Shown here one piece after another: positions 11,417-20,571 of a DNA stretch of 64,000 nt. This stretch comes from an uncultured Opitutia bacterium (GTDB lineage Bacteria > Verrucomicrobiota > Verrucomicrobiia > Opitutales > Coraliomargaritaceae): assembly GCA_937136395.1 (NCBI GenBank), contig CAKZOI010000035.1, forward strand, positions 24,225 through 88,224, written 5' to 3'. The position numbers were made by a program, and so were the translations under genes. A model generated the notes under the pieces. The model saw nothing but the letters and a program-made list of their open reading frames with translations, ran no database searches and was not told where the DNA came from. Each line of letters opens with the position of its first letter. Position 1 is the first letter of the stretch.

Positions 11417-11676
11417 GTTTTAGTATCGGTAGATAGGTTATGATTATTCTGTTTTTTCTGGGCGCTTGCAAGTTTTCGAAGGTCCGTGGGGCGTTTTTTT
11501 TACTATTTTAGTGTAAAAACAAGCACATCATGCATCTTTACATTTATTCTATGTCCGACAGTTGATTAAAGATTTGAGGTGAATTTGTTCAAAAAACACT
11601 AGGATCGCGCCTTGACAGGGCGGGGGACAAGGGTTTTTCTACTCCGTTTTTCTATAATTTCAAAGGATAACACATC

Positions 11677-11817
11677 ATGGGACCTACATACAGACCTTCC
11701 AAATTACGCCGTGCTCGCAAATTAGGCTTTCGTGCTCGCAATGCAACACGTAGTGGCCGCAAGGTCCTCGCCGCTCGCCGCGCTAAGGGCCGCTATCGCC
11801 TGTCTGCCTCCGTTTAA
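11677..11817 (+). CDS. rpmH: 50S ribosomal protein L34
   Basis: A 46-residue basic protein with the L34 pattern: [19 protein letters not shown], then [15 protein letters not shown]. An AAGGA ribosome binding site lies 9 bases before the ATG. A TTGACA hexamer at 11612-11617 and a TATAAT at 11653-11658 are present but not in canonical spacing to each other. It starts the usual rpmH-rnpA-yidD-yidC run. dnaA is not next to it, as it would be in many bacteria; a divergent pilC-like gene is found instead. Confidence 0.95.
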   Translation: MGPTYRPSKLRRARKLGFRARNATRSGRKVLAARRAKGRYRLSASV

Positions 11818-11841
11818 GGTGGGCTAGCGAAGCAAGATGCC

Positions 11842-12219
11842 ATGGGCGTCCCAGCTTCACAGCGCTTGCGTCAACAAAGCGATTTTCGACAGATCCGCAG
11901 TCAGGGTAAGCGTATCCACTGCGGGTCTTTTATTTTTCAGTGCTTGCGCCGCGATGCGTCCACGTCAGCCGCTTCACGGCTCAGTGTGATCGCGAGTCGA
12001 CGTGTCGGAAATGCGATCAAACGAAGCTACGGCAAGCGTGTCTTGCGTGAAATCTTTCGAAAAAATCAGGAAGCATTGCCCACGCATACAGACGTGGTCA
12101 TTGTCTTGCGCTCTAGCTTCGATACGCAAACATACGATCAACTCGAGGCGCGTTATTTAAAGGCGTGCGCAAACATTTGTAAAACGGTGCAGTCTGAAGA
12201 AGGTGTGGACTTGAAATGA
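11842..12219 (+). CDS. rnpA: Ribonuclease P protein component
   Basis: A 125-residue basic protein cofactor of RNase P, which matures the 5' end of tRNAs. The RNR-type family motif is seen as [19 protein letters not shown], and the N-terminal [19 protein letters not shown] is typical. It follows rpmH by 24 bases and overlaps yidD by four bases (ATGA), indicating translational coupling. Confidence 0.93.
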   Translation: MGVPASQRLRQQSDFRQIRSQGKRIHCGSFIFQCLRRDASTSAASRLSVIASRRVGNAIKRSYGKRVLREIFRKNQEALPTHTDVVIVLRSSFDTQTYDQLEARYLKACANICKTVQSEEGVDLK

Positions 12220-12533
12220 AACCGAACCAAGCCAGGCCATCGATTCTCGCACTTATTGCCGCTTTTTGCGTCCGGCTTTATCAATTGGTGCTTTCGCCAA
12301 TAAAATATTTAATTTTTGGGCCAAGTTGCGGCTGTCGTTTTCAGCCAACTTGCTCCTGCTATTCACGGACTGCCTACCTAGAACACGGATTTTTTAAAGG
12401 CACTTATTTAACACTCAGGCGCATTTTGAGATGCCATCCTTGGCATCCTGGTGGATTTGACCCAGTTCCAGGCTTGAAAAACGATACAAGACAAGGCATC
12501 TCAGCACCCCTTAATACACATTTAGATGGATAA
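12216..12533 (+). CDS. yidD: YidD membrane protein insertion efficiency factor
   Basis: A 105-residue membrane-associated protein that supports insertion of proteins by YidC. The family core is clear: [32 protein letters not shown], and [18 protein letters not shown]. It overlaps rnpA by four bases and yidC by eight, so the three genes are read as one coupled unit. Confidence 0.93.
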   Translation: MKPNQARPSILALIAAFCVRLYQLVLSPIKYLIFGPSCGCRFQPTCSCYSRTAYLEHGFFKGTYLTLRRILRCHPWHPGGFDPVPGLKNDTRQGISAPLNTHLDG

Positions 12534-14361
12534 AAAGAATACACTGTTAGGCATTACCTTCATTCTAGCCGGCATCGGCTTCATGTTTTGGCAGGCCAAG
12601 GAATTAGAAAAACAGCGCCAGCAGCAGCTCTTAGATGCGCCAGCATCAGTTGAGGAAGTCGATGGCGCATCACCAGATGCACCGAACATCGCTTCTTCTG
12701 GAGCTGGCGAGAGCACTTCGGCCACGGCCAATTCTCTAAGCGACTTGGTGGCTGAGGATCGTGCTGTTGGCACGGGGATCGATACAGCAGCTTTCACGGC
12801 CCTTGCGGAGGAGCAGTTAGTCACACTATCCAATGACTTTATCGAAGTGGTGTTTACCACGCGCGGTGGTGCAATCCGCACGGTCTCCTTCCTGCAGACT
12901 AAGCGTGGTGGTCGTGACGACTACATTTTCAATGAGGACGGCTATTTGCCTGCATTGAGCCTTAGCTTAGAGAAGAATGGAGTGCTCAGTGAATTTGCTC
13001 TCGGATACGCAATTGAGTCGCAAACTTCAAATTCGATTACCTTTGCATCCAAAAGCGCTGGGGGACTGGCCGTCCGTCGCAGCTACACGCTTTCTGAGAA
13101 TGAGGATGGGCACGATCCGTATACCATCAGCCACAATACAACCTTTGAGAATCAGGGAGTGGCCTGGCAGCCACTCAAGACGATATTTATCAATCTGGGC
13201 ACATCGCGTCCGATTTCTAAAAACACCTTACCGACATATTTGAATGTGGGCTACTTCAATGGTGAGGACTCCGAATTTATCGCGATCAATAAGTTAACCG
13301 GGGGCAAGGGCTTCTTGGGTATTGGCGCAAGCGATCCACGCGATGAAATCAAAGAGCAGGCGCGAGTGGAGTGGTCCTCTGTGAAGAATCAGTTCTTTGC
13401 AGGTGTGCTCTCGTCTGAAGTGGTTGGAGGGGACGTTTATATCTATTCAGTGGAGGCCCCTGTAGTGGAGGGAGCGCTTACTCCAGGAGCGCCAGGTATT
13501 ACTGGCAGTGTTGGTTACTCGCTAGATTCTGTTGCTGCGGGGGAAAGCGAGACGCTCAAGTTTGAGTTTTATGTAGGACCGAAAGAATTTAAGCGCTTGC
13601 AGGCGATCGGTAACGAGCAGGACCGTGTCATGCAGTTCGGTTTTCTGTCATTTATCAGTAAGTTGTTACTGTCCTTTATGTATGCGATTCATTCGCTAGT
13701 CCCAAGTTGGGGTTGGTCGATTGTGATTATGACAATTTGTATCAAGCTCTTGTTCTGGCCGCTCACCGCGAAGGCGAGTCGCTCACAAAAGCGTATGGCA
13801 AAGATTCAGGAGCCGATGGCGGAACTGAAGGAAAAGTATAAGGATAACCCGCAGCGTATGCAGCAGGAAACCTTGAAGCTATTCAAGGAGCACCAGGTGA
13901 ACCCAGTCGCTGGCTGTTTGCCAATGATCGTTCAAATGCCGATCTTCCTCGGCCTCTTTTACATGTTACGCACCGCATCGGAACTACGGCATGAGTCCTT
14001 CTTGTGGGTGTCTGATCTGTCGCTGCCTGATACGCTAACAGAGATTGCAGGGTTTCCGCTGAATATCCTACCCCTTATCATGGGGGCAACGATGTTTCTG
14101 CAAATGAGTATGATGCCGGTCTCTCCAACTGCAGATCCAGCTCAGCAGAAGATTTTTAAGTTTCTGCCGTTTATTTTCTTAATCTTCTTATATAATTTCT
14201 CCTCGGGCTTGGTGCTCTACTGGACGGTGCAGAATATTCTCACCATTGTGCAGCAGAAGATTATTAATAGCCGTCCAGATGAACCATTAACGCCGGTTAC
14301 AGTTACTGCAGCCCCCAAAGGAAATGGTGGTTCTCCGCGAACTAAGCCTCGCAAAAAGTAG
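12526..14361 (+). CDS. yidC: Membrane protein insertase YidC
   Basis: A 611-residue insertase in the inner membrane. It has an N-terminal signal anchor (about residues 5-22), then a large periplasmic beta domain of the Gram-negative type (about residues 80-350). The 60KD_IMP core follows with five hydrophobic helices: [20 protein letters not shown], where the Lys/Arg of the hydrophilic groove lies, [20 protein letters not shown], and [15 protein letters not shown]. The tail is Lys/Arg rich (RTKPRKK), which may bind the ribosome. The start overlaps the end of yidD. Confidence 0.95.
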   Translation: MDKKNTLLGITFILAGIGFMFWQAKELEKQRQQQLLDAPASVEEVDGASPDAPNIASSGAGESTSATANSLSDLVAEDRAVGTGIDTAAFTALAEEQLVTLSNDFIEVVFTTRGGAIRTVSFLQTKRGGRDDYIFNEDGYLPALSLSLEKNGVLSEFALGYAIESQTSNSITFASKSAGGLAVRRSYTLSENEDGHDPYTISHNTTFENQGVAWQPLKTIFINLGTSRPISKNTLPTYLNVGYFNGEDSEFIAINKLTGGKGFLGIGASDPRDEIKEQARVEWSSVKNQFFAGVLSSEVVGGDVYIYSVEAPVVEGALTPGAPGITGSVGYSLDSVAAGESETLKFEFYVGPKEFKRLQAIGNEQDRVMQFGFLSFISKLLLSFMYAIHSLVPSWGWSIVIMTICIKLLFWPLTAKASRSQKRMAKIQEPMAELKEKYKDNPQRMQQETLKLFKEHQVNPVAGCLPMIVQMPIFLGLFYMLRTASELRHESFLWVSDLSLPDTLTEIAGFPLNILPLIMGATMFLQMSMMPVSPTADPAQQKIFKFLPFIFLIFLYNFSSGLVLYWTVQNILTIVQQKIINSRPDEPLTPVTVTAAPKGNGGSPRTKPRKK

Positions 14362-14426
14362 AAAATCCTCAAACCTTATTCAGTTTTCAGCTTTTCAGAA
14401 TCTAAACTTTCAGCTTTTTCTTAATT

Positions 14427-15176
14427 ATGTCAGGACACAGTAAATGGGCTACAATTAAACGAGCGAAGGGCGCAGCAGACGCCAAACGCGGTAAAATATT
14501 CAGTGTGATCAGTAAAGATCTCACTCTTGCGGCACGCGCTGGCGGCGGAGACCCTGCGATGAATCCTCGTTTGCGAACGGTGATTGCCAAAGCGAAGGCA
14601 GCAAATATGCCTTCCGACAATGTCGAACGTGCAATTAAGAAAGGCACGGGCGAATTGCCAGGCGTCGTTTACGAAGAAAATGTATATGAAGGCTACGGCC
14701 AAGGTGGTGTTGGGCTGATCGTGGAAGTGACGACCGATAATAAGAATCGCTCGGCCTCGGAAGTGCGTAGCACGATGAGTAAGAACGGCGGTAATTTAGC
14801 GGGTGTGGGTGCAGTGGCATTTCAATTCGACCGAAAGGGGCAGTTTATCATCGATGCCAAAGCGATTGATGAAGAGGCCCTCATGGATGTAGCGCTTGAT
14901 GCAGGTGCTGAAGATATTAAAAATCAAGGGGACCACTTTGAAGTGATTTGCCCGATTAGTGAATACGATACGCTCACTCAAGCACTTGCAGATAAAGAAA
15001 TTGAGACGGAGTCTGCCGAGCTCGCTTATCTGCCGAATGTGATGGTCCCGGTCGAAGATGCGGATACGGCACGCAAGGTGTTACACCTGATCGAGCTGCT
15101 CGATAGCCTCGAAGACGTTAAGGCGGTTCATTCTAATATGGACATCGCAGACGATTTACTCGGTGAAGAGGAATAA
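14427..15176 (+). CDS. yebC: YebC/PmpR/TACO1-family regulatory protein
   Basis: A 249-residue cytoplasmic protein beginning with the family hallmark MSGHSKWATIKRAKGAADA, then AGGGDPAMNPRLR and NMPSDNVERAIKKGTG. Family members act as transcriptional regulators in some bacteria, and mitochondrial TACO1 and some bacterial homologues act as translation factors for proline-rich stretches. It is 65 bases behind yidC with no obvious terminator between. The leader contains TTTTCAG units like those at 44856-44973. Confidence 0.93.
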   Translation: MSGHSKWATIKRAKGAADAKRGKIFSVISKDLTLAARAGGGDPAMNPRLRTVIAKAKAANMPSDNVERAIKKGTGELPGVVYEENVYEGYGQGGVGLIVEVTTDNKNRSASEVRSTMSKNGGNLAGVGAVAFQFDRKGQFIIDAKAIDEEALMDVALDAGAEDIKNQGDHFEVICPISEYDTLTQALADKEIETESAELAYLPNVMVPVEDADTARKVLHLIELLDSLEDVKAVHSNMDIADDLLGEEE

Positions 15177-15272
15177 AGTTTCTATATTTTCTCTGTAAAA
15201 AACCGCTTGCAAAAAAGTTACATGGCTTACAGCTTAAACTATTAACAAATAGCAATCCCCCATTTATTTATT

Positions 15273-15527
15273 ATGCGCACTAAATTCATTGCCCCTCTCT
15301 TAATTGCCGCTTCGGCAATCTTTTTCACTGCTTGCGACGGTGGTCGTGCTCAAATGGAGCCTAAAGACGCAAATCTTTTAGGCATTGCTTCCTATGAGGC
15401 TCAAAGCTACAAGCCTGCAGGTCCATCAACTTTTGATGTGAGCACAGACGAGCTGTATGATCGTGACAATGTCAGTGGTAAGAAGGTGACTCTCCTTTGG
15501 GGATTGATTACTTTAACTGATTATTAG
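15273..15527 (+). CDS. Small predicted lipoprotein, unknown function
   Basis: An 84-residue protein with an n-region MRTK, a hydrophobic segment and a lipobox FFTAC (Cys at about residue 21), so it should be lipid-anchored after cleavage. The mature part is 64 residues with no family I recognise (PSTFDVSTDELYDRDNVSG, KKVTLLWGLITLTDY). It is preceded by an AT-rich leader without ribosome binding site and followed by a strong terminator, so it is probably a monocistronic, well expressed gene. Confidence 0.75.
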   Translation: MRTKFIAPLLIAASAIFFTACDGGRAQMEPKDANLLGIASYEAQSYKPAGPSTFDVSTDELYDRDNVSGKKVTLLWGLITLTDY

Positions 15528-15546
15528 GATCCTTCCTGACTATTTC

Positions 15547-15578
15547 AAAAAGCCGCTTCTCAGGAAGCGGCTTTTTTC
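15547..15578 (+). terminator. Rho-independent terminator after the lipoprotein gene
   Basis: AAAGCCGCTTC and GAAGCGGCTTT form an 11-base perfect stem with a TCAG loop followed by a run of T. It lies about 20 bases after the lipoprotein stop. Confidence 0.92.
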
Positions 15579-15619
15579 TTGGCAGGAGGCAAACTCTATC
15601 GCGAGATGACTTGTAGATT

Positions 15620-17239
15620 ATGCCATATAACGTTGCCCATTATTTAACTGAGCAGGCGCATCGACAACCTGATGTGGTCGCTGTGCGGGCGCCTGTTCGG
15701 AGATTGGCGAGTGGTGCGATTCAGTATCAAGAGCGAAGCTTTGCGGAGCTTGAGTCTGAGGCTTCAGCGGTGGCTCGCATGCTGGCGGATCGTGGTATCG
15801 TGCGTGGTTCGCGAGTGTTACTGATGGTGAAGCCAGGGCTGGACCTGATTCGTATTGTCTTTGCATTGTTTAAAGTGGGTGCGGTGCCCATCGTCATTGA
15901 TCCGGGCATGGGATTGTCGAAATTTTTGAAATGTGTGCGTCACTCCAAGCCAAGTGCCGTGGTAGGCATTCCCGCAGCGATTCTCGTTTCGCATTTATTT
16001 CGGCCTAGTTTTCGTGGTGTTTCTGTAAAGTTGTCGGTGGGGCGTCGCTTCTCGCGGCAATTGCTAGAGTATGTCAGCAGGGGCGTTTATACTGTAGTGG
16101 ATTCTGCTATCGATGAATTGGCAGCTATCTTGTTTACATCCGGTTCTACGGGACCCGCCAAAGGTGTCTGTTATGCGCACGGAATGTTTATGGCACAAGT
16201 GCAAGCGATTCGCGCTCAATATGGGATTGAGCCGGGGGAGGTCGATTTACCCATGCTTCCCGTGTTCGCGCTATTTAATCCTGCTCTAGGCATGTGCACC
16301 ATCGTTCCGGAAATGAACCCGAGTCGGCCAGCGGAAGTCGATCCAGCGGGTATTGTCCAAGCGATTCAGCAGAATGAGGTGACAAACAGCTTTGGCTCAC
16401 CAGCTTTGTGGACCAAGATCGCTCGTCATTGCCAGGCGAACTCCATTACTTTGCCCTCGATTCGACGTATTTTGATGGCTGGAGCGCCTGTCCCACCTGC
16501 CCTCATGAAGCAGATGCAGTTGATTATACCGAATGGTGAAATACAGACGCCTTATGGCGCAACTGAGGCACTGCCAGTGAGTTCGATTTCGGCCACTGAA
16601 GTCCTCTCGGAAACGGCTGAGCGGACTCAGCGGGGAGAAGGCACGTGTGTGGGTAAGCCTTTGCCGAATGTTTCAGTGCGGGTGATCGAGCCTGTGGAGG
16701 GAGCGATTGTGACGATCGATGAAGTTGTTGATTCCACGACTGGTGCGATTGGTGAGATTATTGTGAAGGGCCCCTCCGTGACAAGCGGATACGACCGGTT
16801 ACCAGAGGCAGATGCGCTGTCGAAGTTGCGCGATGGCGAGTCGCATTGGCATCGCATGGGAGACATGGGCTGGCTTGATGAGCTTGGACGCTTGTGGTTT
16901 TGCGGTCGCAAAGCAGAGCGTGTGCTGACTGCGAATGGACCCATGTTTACGGATTGTTGCGAAGCTATTTTTAATCAGCATCCGCAGGTGTTTCGGTCGG
17001 CGCTTATTGATTGTGGCGGTGGTGTGCCCGCTATCGTGATTGAGCCAGAAGCGGAGCATTTTCCTCGGAGTGAATCAGTGAAGGCCGAATTTGTCCGCAG
17101 CTTGAAAGAGCTCGCGGCAGCTTATCCGACTACTGCAGTAATTGAACATGTGTTTTTTGACCGATCATTCCCTGTGGATGTGCGGCATAATGCAAAAATC
17201 CATCGCTTGTCACTTGCGCGTAAATACGGGAGGCAGTAA
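15620..17239 (+). CDS. oleC: OleC-type beta-lactone synthetase (AMP-dependent ligase family)
   Basis: A 539-residue ANL-superfamily enzyme resembling OleC, which turns beta-hydroxy acids made by OleA/OleD into beta-lactones in long-chain olefin biosynthesis. The AMP-binding P-loop is FTSGSTGPAKG (about residues 172-182). The OleC-specific stretches MLPVFALFNPALGM, PYGATEALPVSSI and GPMFTDCCEAIFNQHP are present. The C-terminal KIHRL motif with the adenylation Lys lies near the end. The downstream gene is OleD-like and starts 12 bases later, so the two act together. No oleA or oleB is present in the window. Confidence 0.85.
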   Translation: MPYNVAHYLTEQAHRQPDVVAVRAPVRRLASGAIQYQERSFAELESEASAVARMLADRGIVRGSRVLLMVKPGLDLIRIVFALFKVGAVPIVIDPGMGLSKFLKCVRHSKPSAVVGIPAAILVSHLFRPSFRGVSVKLSVGRRFSRQLLEYVSRGVYTVVDSAIDELAAILFTSGSTGPAKGVCYAHGMFMAQVQAIRAQYGIEPGEVDLPMLPVFALFNPALGMCTIVPEMNPSRPAEVDPAGIVQAIQQNEVTNSFGSPALWTKIARHCQANSITLPSIRRILMAGAPVPPALMKQMQLIIPNGEIQTPYGATEALPVSSISATEVLSETAERTQRGEGTCVGKPLPNVSVRVIEPVEGAIVTIDEVVDSTTGAIGEIIVKGPSVTSGYDRLPEADALSKLRDGESHWHRMGDMGWLDELGRLWFCGRKAERVLTANGPMFTDCCEAIFNQHPQVFRSALIDCGGGVPAIVIEPEAEHFPRSESVKAEFVRSLKELAAAYPTTAVIEHVFFDRSFPVDVRHNAKIHRLSLARKYGRQ

Positions 17240-17251
17240 TTATGCCGTAGT

Positions 17252-18250
17252 ATGAAGGTTTTGGTTACAGGTGGCGGTGGTTTTGTTGGCGGCTATGTCA
17301 TAGAGCGCTTGCTTGAGCGTGGGCATGAGGTTCGTTCGATCGGTAGGTCTGCCCAGCCTGACCTTGAAGCCAAAGGTGTTGAGGTGATCTGTGGTGATTT
17401 AGCTGATGCCAGTGTCGTCGATGATGCGTGCGCAGGGATGGATGCGGTATTTCACGTGGCTGCTAAAGCTGGAGTGTGGGGGAGTTGGGATTCGTTTTAC
17501 CAACCGAACGTCGTTGGCACTCGCAATGTTGTAGCCGCATGTAAGAGGCATGGTGTCGGGCGTTTGGTGTATACCAGCACGCCAAGTGTGGTGTTCAATC
17601 GCCAGGCAATTTCGGGAGAGGGCGAAGAAATGCCATATGGTCGAAATTGGCTCTGTCACTACGCGCATACGAAGGCAATTGCTGAGAAAGAGCTCCTGAG
17701 TGCGAACTCTGATGCTTTGCGCATTGTGGCGCTTCGACCTCATCTAGTGTTTGGCCCCGGTGACCCGCATTTGTTGCCCCGAGTGATTGAAAGTGCGGTT
17801 AGTGGGCGGCTTAAGATTGTTGGGGATGGTAGTTGCCGCGTGGATGTCTCTTATGTTGGCAATGTTGCGGATGCACATTTAAATGCCTTGGATGCCTTAG
17901 AGGCTCAGCCCAACTTGGTCTCTGGAAAGGCTTATTTTATATCACAAGGCGAGCCTGTCGAGTTGTGGCCATGGGTGAATCACATCTTAGAGTCGCTGGG
18001 GCACAAGCCTTTGGTAAAACGGATATCGCTACCAGTTGCTTTTGCTGTCGGGGCGATACTGGAATTTGTATGGGGCGTCTCCCGACGAGCTGGAGACCCT
18101 CCGTTGACGCGCTTCGTTGCGGTGGAATTAGCTAAAGACCACTATTTCAATATTGAGGCCGCTCAACGAGAGTTGGGGTATGAGACGCATGTTGATATGG
18201 ACGAGGCGTTAACCTTGACCATTGATGACCTACGCAAGAGGGGCTATTAG
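17252..18250 (+). CDS. oleD: OleD-type NAD(P)-dependent 2-alkyl-3-oxoalkanoate reductase
   Basis: A 332-residue extended short-chain dehydrogenase of the 3-beta-hydroxysteroid dehydrogenase family. The Rossmann motif VTGGGGFVGGYV is at residues 5-16, the OleD-like VFHVAAKAGVWGSW at about residue 66, and the catalytic YxxxK as YAHTK at about residue 142. OleD reduces the beta-keto acid produced by OleA to the beta-hydroxy acid used by OleC. It forms a tight pair with the preceding oleC. A terminator-like structure is not evident after it. Confidence 0.85.
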   Translation: MKVLVTGGGGFVGGYVIERLLERGHEVRSIGRSAQPDLEAKGVEVICGDLADASVVDDACAGMDAVFHVAAKAGVWGSWDSFYQPNVVGTRNVVAACKRHGVGRLVYTSTPSVVFNRQAISGEGEEMPYGRNWLCHYAHTKAIAEKELLSANSDALRIVALRPHLVFGPGDPHLLPRVIESAVSGRLKIVGDGSCRVDVSYVGNVADAHLNALDALEAQPNLVSGKAYFISQGEPVELWPWVNHILESLGHKPLVKRISLPVAFAVGAILEFVWGVSRRAGDPPLTRFVAVELAKDHYFNIEAAQRELGYETHVDMDEALTLTIDDLRKRGY

Positions 18251-18299
18251 CTTTCATACACCTTCTGAGTTGACGTGCCCGTAGTATCTGAGTGATTTT

Positions 18300-18701
18300 G
18301 TGCTTGTGCTAGATAACCCCATGTTTCCCGTTAGTCTCTTGGCTGGCCTGCTATTTGTTGCAGTTGCCTGCGTGGTGCTGCTCTGGTCGCGTCTCGTAAA
18401 GGAGAAACAGAAGAATGCAGAACTCTCAGGGCCTAGTGGGTCTAGGGTGAAAGTGATGAAGGGTGTTTCACGTTTAGACCCTGCGTCGAATGCATTGTTT
18501 GCAACTTTATCACATGAATTAAGAACTCCTATGAACGGATTATTAGGGATCGTTCAGATGCTAAATGAGGAGAAAGAGGACGAGGATTTACAAGCGATCG
18601 AAGGCTGTGCGCGCCATATGTTGGCGGTGATCACGACCTTGGTGAATCACTCTAAGATCCAGGAAGAGTGGATGAATTGCCTGAATACCGCGAATGGGTG
18701 A
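18300..18701 (+). CDS. Hybrid sensor kinase, N-terminal part (frame broken)
   Basis: A 133-residue reading frame with one membrane helix (about residues 11-30), a short cytoplasmic linker and a HisKA domain whose H-box is FATLSHELRTPMNGLLG with the phospho-accepting His. After LVNHSKIQEEW the frame runs into an unrelated tail and stops. The natural continuation of the kinase (DELPEYREWVSIYELLEQL) is in the minus-one frame, in the next entry. Either the gene is frameshifted (mutation or sequencing error), or the two parts are separate coupled proteins. No slippery heptamer is visible at the overlap. The GTG start is uncertain; an ATG lies seven codons in. Confidence 0.65.
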   Translation: MLVLDNPMFPVSLLAGLLFVAVACVVLLWSRLVKEKQKNAELSGPSGSRVKVMKGVSRLDPASNALFATLSHELRTPMNGLLGIVQMLNEEKEDEDLQAIEGCARHMLAVITTLVNHSKIQEEWMNCLNTANG

Positions 18702-19660
18702 GTATCTACGAATTGCTTGAGCAATTGAAAAAGAATATGGCCTTCCGTGCAGGCCTCCGAGGGCTTGATATTGAGTTGCTACACCAGAATCGTAGCCTCC
18801 GATTGAGAGGTGATGGTGACCACCTGAAGACCATTCTTGAGAATGCGCTATTGGGTTCTATCGAAGGCGTGTCACTTGTAGAAATTCCAAAGCGCCGCCA
18901 GAAATTGAAAGTTTCATGGAGTGCGGATGAACAGGGCGTCAAAGTCAGTATAACCAATCCACTGGAAACATTCGAATCAGATCGTCGTCGCCGTATTCAA
19001 GATGTATTCAATATGACTACTGGGAAGAACCACAGTCGTATTCGCATGGAATATCTTTATTGGGCGGTTTCTGCAGCCTTACTGGAGAAGTATCAAGGAG
19101 CATTGTTTACTTCAAAGACCGATGCCGATGAGGTGAATACACTGATGACCTTCGAAATGGAGCAGATGCAAGCTTCGCAGAGCGCGAAGCGCCCCGTCGG
19201 TGGCCTGAGTTTGGATCAAGGGAAGTTGGTATCGAAGGCCGTTTCGAGCCTTCCAAAGAATTTGAATGTGCTCGTCGCAGAGGATGACCCTATTTCACGA
19301 AGCCTTCTTGGGATGGTTTTCAAGCATATGAATTTGAGTGTCGATTTTGCCACAAATGGGCAAGAGGTTCTCGACCGTGTCAGTCAGAATCCTACTTATG
19401 ATGTGGTTCTGATGGATATCGATATGCCGATTATGGATGGTGTCAGCGCATCGATTGCTCTACGCAATGGCGAAGCTGGTGACCATGGTAAGCAGGTTCC
19501 GATTGTGGCAGTGACTGCATTTAACACGCTCTCTGATGAATCAAAATTCAAGCGTACGGGAATGGATTTCTATTTGCCTAAACCAGTGCGCTTGAAAGAG
19601 CTTCGCAAGGTCTTGATCGAAGTGATTCGCGAATCGGATATCGCGCCTGCTCGCGTTTAA
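18668..19660 (+). CDS. Hybrid sensor kinase, ATPase-like and receiver part (frame broken)
   Basis: A 330-residue frame that overlaps the previous one by 34 bases. Its first 160 residues correspond to a HATPase domain in length and position, but the N-box (DHLKTILENALLGS) is degenerate and the glycine-rich G1 and G2 boxes are not seen, so kinase activity is doubtful. From about residue 200 a complete receiver domain follows: VLVAEDDPISRSLL with acidic pocket, MDIDMPIMDG with the phospho-accepting Asp, VAVTAF and the Lys of LPKPVRL. A GTG at 18668 could serve as an independent start, but the domain order argues for one original gene. Confidence 0.65.
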   Translation: MDELPEYREWVSIYELLEQLKKNMAFRAGLRGLDIELLHQNRSLRLRGDGDHLKTILENALLGSIEGVSLVEIPKRRQKLKVSWSADEQGVKVSITNPLETFESDRRRRIQDVFNMTTGKNHSRIRMEYLYWAVSAALLEKYQGALFTSKTDADEVNTLMTFEMEQMQASQSAKRPVGGLSLDQGKLVSKAVSSLPKNLNVLVAEDDPISRSLLGMVFKHMNLSVDFATNGQEVLDRVSQNPTYDVVLMDIDMPIMDGVSASIALRNGEAGDHGKQVPIVAVTAFNTLSDESKFKRTGMDFYLPKPVRLKELRKVLIEVIRESDIAPARV

Positions 19661-20472
19661 TTTGCTGACATCTCACGTTGCCGAGTGGCTTCGTAGAGGC
19701 AAACAGCGGCTGCTGCAGCGACATTCAGTGAGTCAGCTCTTCCTCGCATTGGGATGCATATTTGTTGATCGACTTGATTCAGCCAGTAGTCGGTCAGTCC
19801 GTCGCTTTCGCTGCCTAAGAAAAGCGCGGAGGCTTTTGTGTAGTCGACGTCCCAGTGCATTTGATCAGTATGTGGAGTGGTCGCGATGCGCTGGACTTGA
19901 TTTTCTTTTAACCATATCTGTAGGGCGTCGCGAGTTGCGGTGACGATAGGCAGAGCGAAGACCAGGCCCTGCGAAGAGCGGATTGCATTTGGGTTATAGA
20001 GATCCAGCACGCAATCGACTAGAATGACTGCGTGGGCTCCGGCTCCATCTGCGCTGCGTAGAATCGCACCGAGGTTGCCCGGCTTTTCGATGCCTTCTAT
20101 TATCAGCAGCAATGGGTTTTTCGTGGATGGAATATCGTTTAGACTGCTTCCTTGTTGCTGGCCGACGCCAATAATACCGTCAGGGCTATCTCGGTAGGCT
20201 GCTTTGCTAAATGCATCTTCGCTCATGCGCACCAGTTGGTGTTTGCCTTCGCGACGTTGCCCATCGATGAAGAGTCTGTGTGCTTCAGTAGGAAAAAATT
20301 CTGGGCAGTAATAAATCGTTTCGATTGTGAAGCCGGCACCGAGCGCATGCCCTGTTTCCCGCAAGCCTTCAACTAGAAAGCGTTGCTGGCGGTCGCGGTG
20401 TTTGCGTTCGCGTAGCTTGACGAGATTTTTAACCTGCTCATTGTTTCGGCTTTGGATGTAGGCGTCTTCCAT
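19657..20472 (-). CDS. TrmH/SpoU-family rRNA or tRNA ribose methyltransferase
   Basis: A 271-residue SPOUT methyltransferase. An N-terminal substrate-binding domain begins VKNLVKLRERKHRDRQQRF, and the knotted catalytic domain shows motif 1 EGIEKPGNLGAILRSADG with the catalytic Arg/Asn, motif 2 LFLGSESDGLT and motif 3 IPMRGRADSLNVAAAAAV. It transfers methyl from S-adenosylmethionine to a 2'-OH of RNA; the target position is not predictable here. It is divergent from rumA, only 100 bases from the chosen rumA start, and its end overlaps that of the response-regulator gene by four bases. Confidence 0.9.
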   Translation of the reverse strand: MEDAYIQSRNNEQVKNLVKLRERKHRDRQQRFLVEGLRETGHALGAGFTIETIYYCPEFFPTEAHRLFIDGQRREGKHQLVRMSEDAFSKAAYRDSPDGIIGVGQQQGSSLNDIPSTKNPLLLIIEGIEKPGNLGAILRSADGAGAHAVILVDCVLDLYNPNAIRSSQGLVFALPIVTATRDALQIWLKENQVQRIATTPHTDQMHWDVDYTKASALFLGSESDGLTDYWLNQVDQQICIPMRGRADSLNVAAAAAVCLYEATRQREMSAN

Positions 20473-20571
20473 TGACTCGAAAGTGGCATGGTCTTCTCAA
20501 TTGTAGAAGCGAAAAGTGGAGAATTCGTTTTTAGGATTGCAGGATGTCTCTGCTTTGTGGACTGCATAGGT

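Noticed and set aside
11612..11658. Canonical promoter of rpmH from TTGACA and TATAAT
   Set aside because: The two boxes are 35 bases apart, twice the needed spacing, so they cannot form one sigma-70 promoter.
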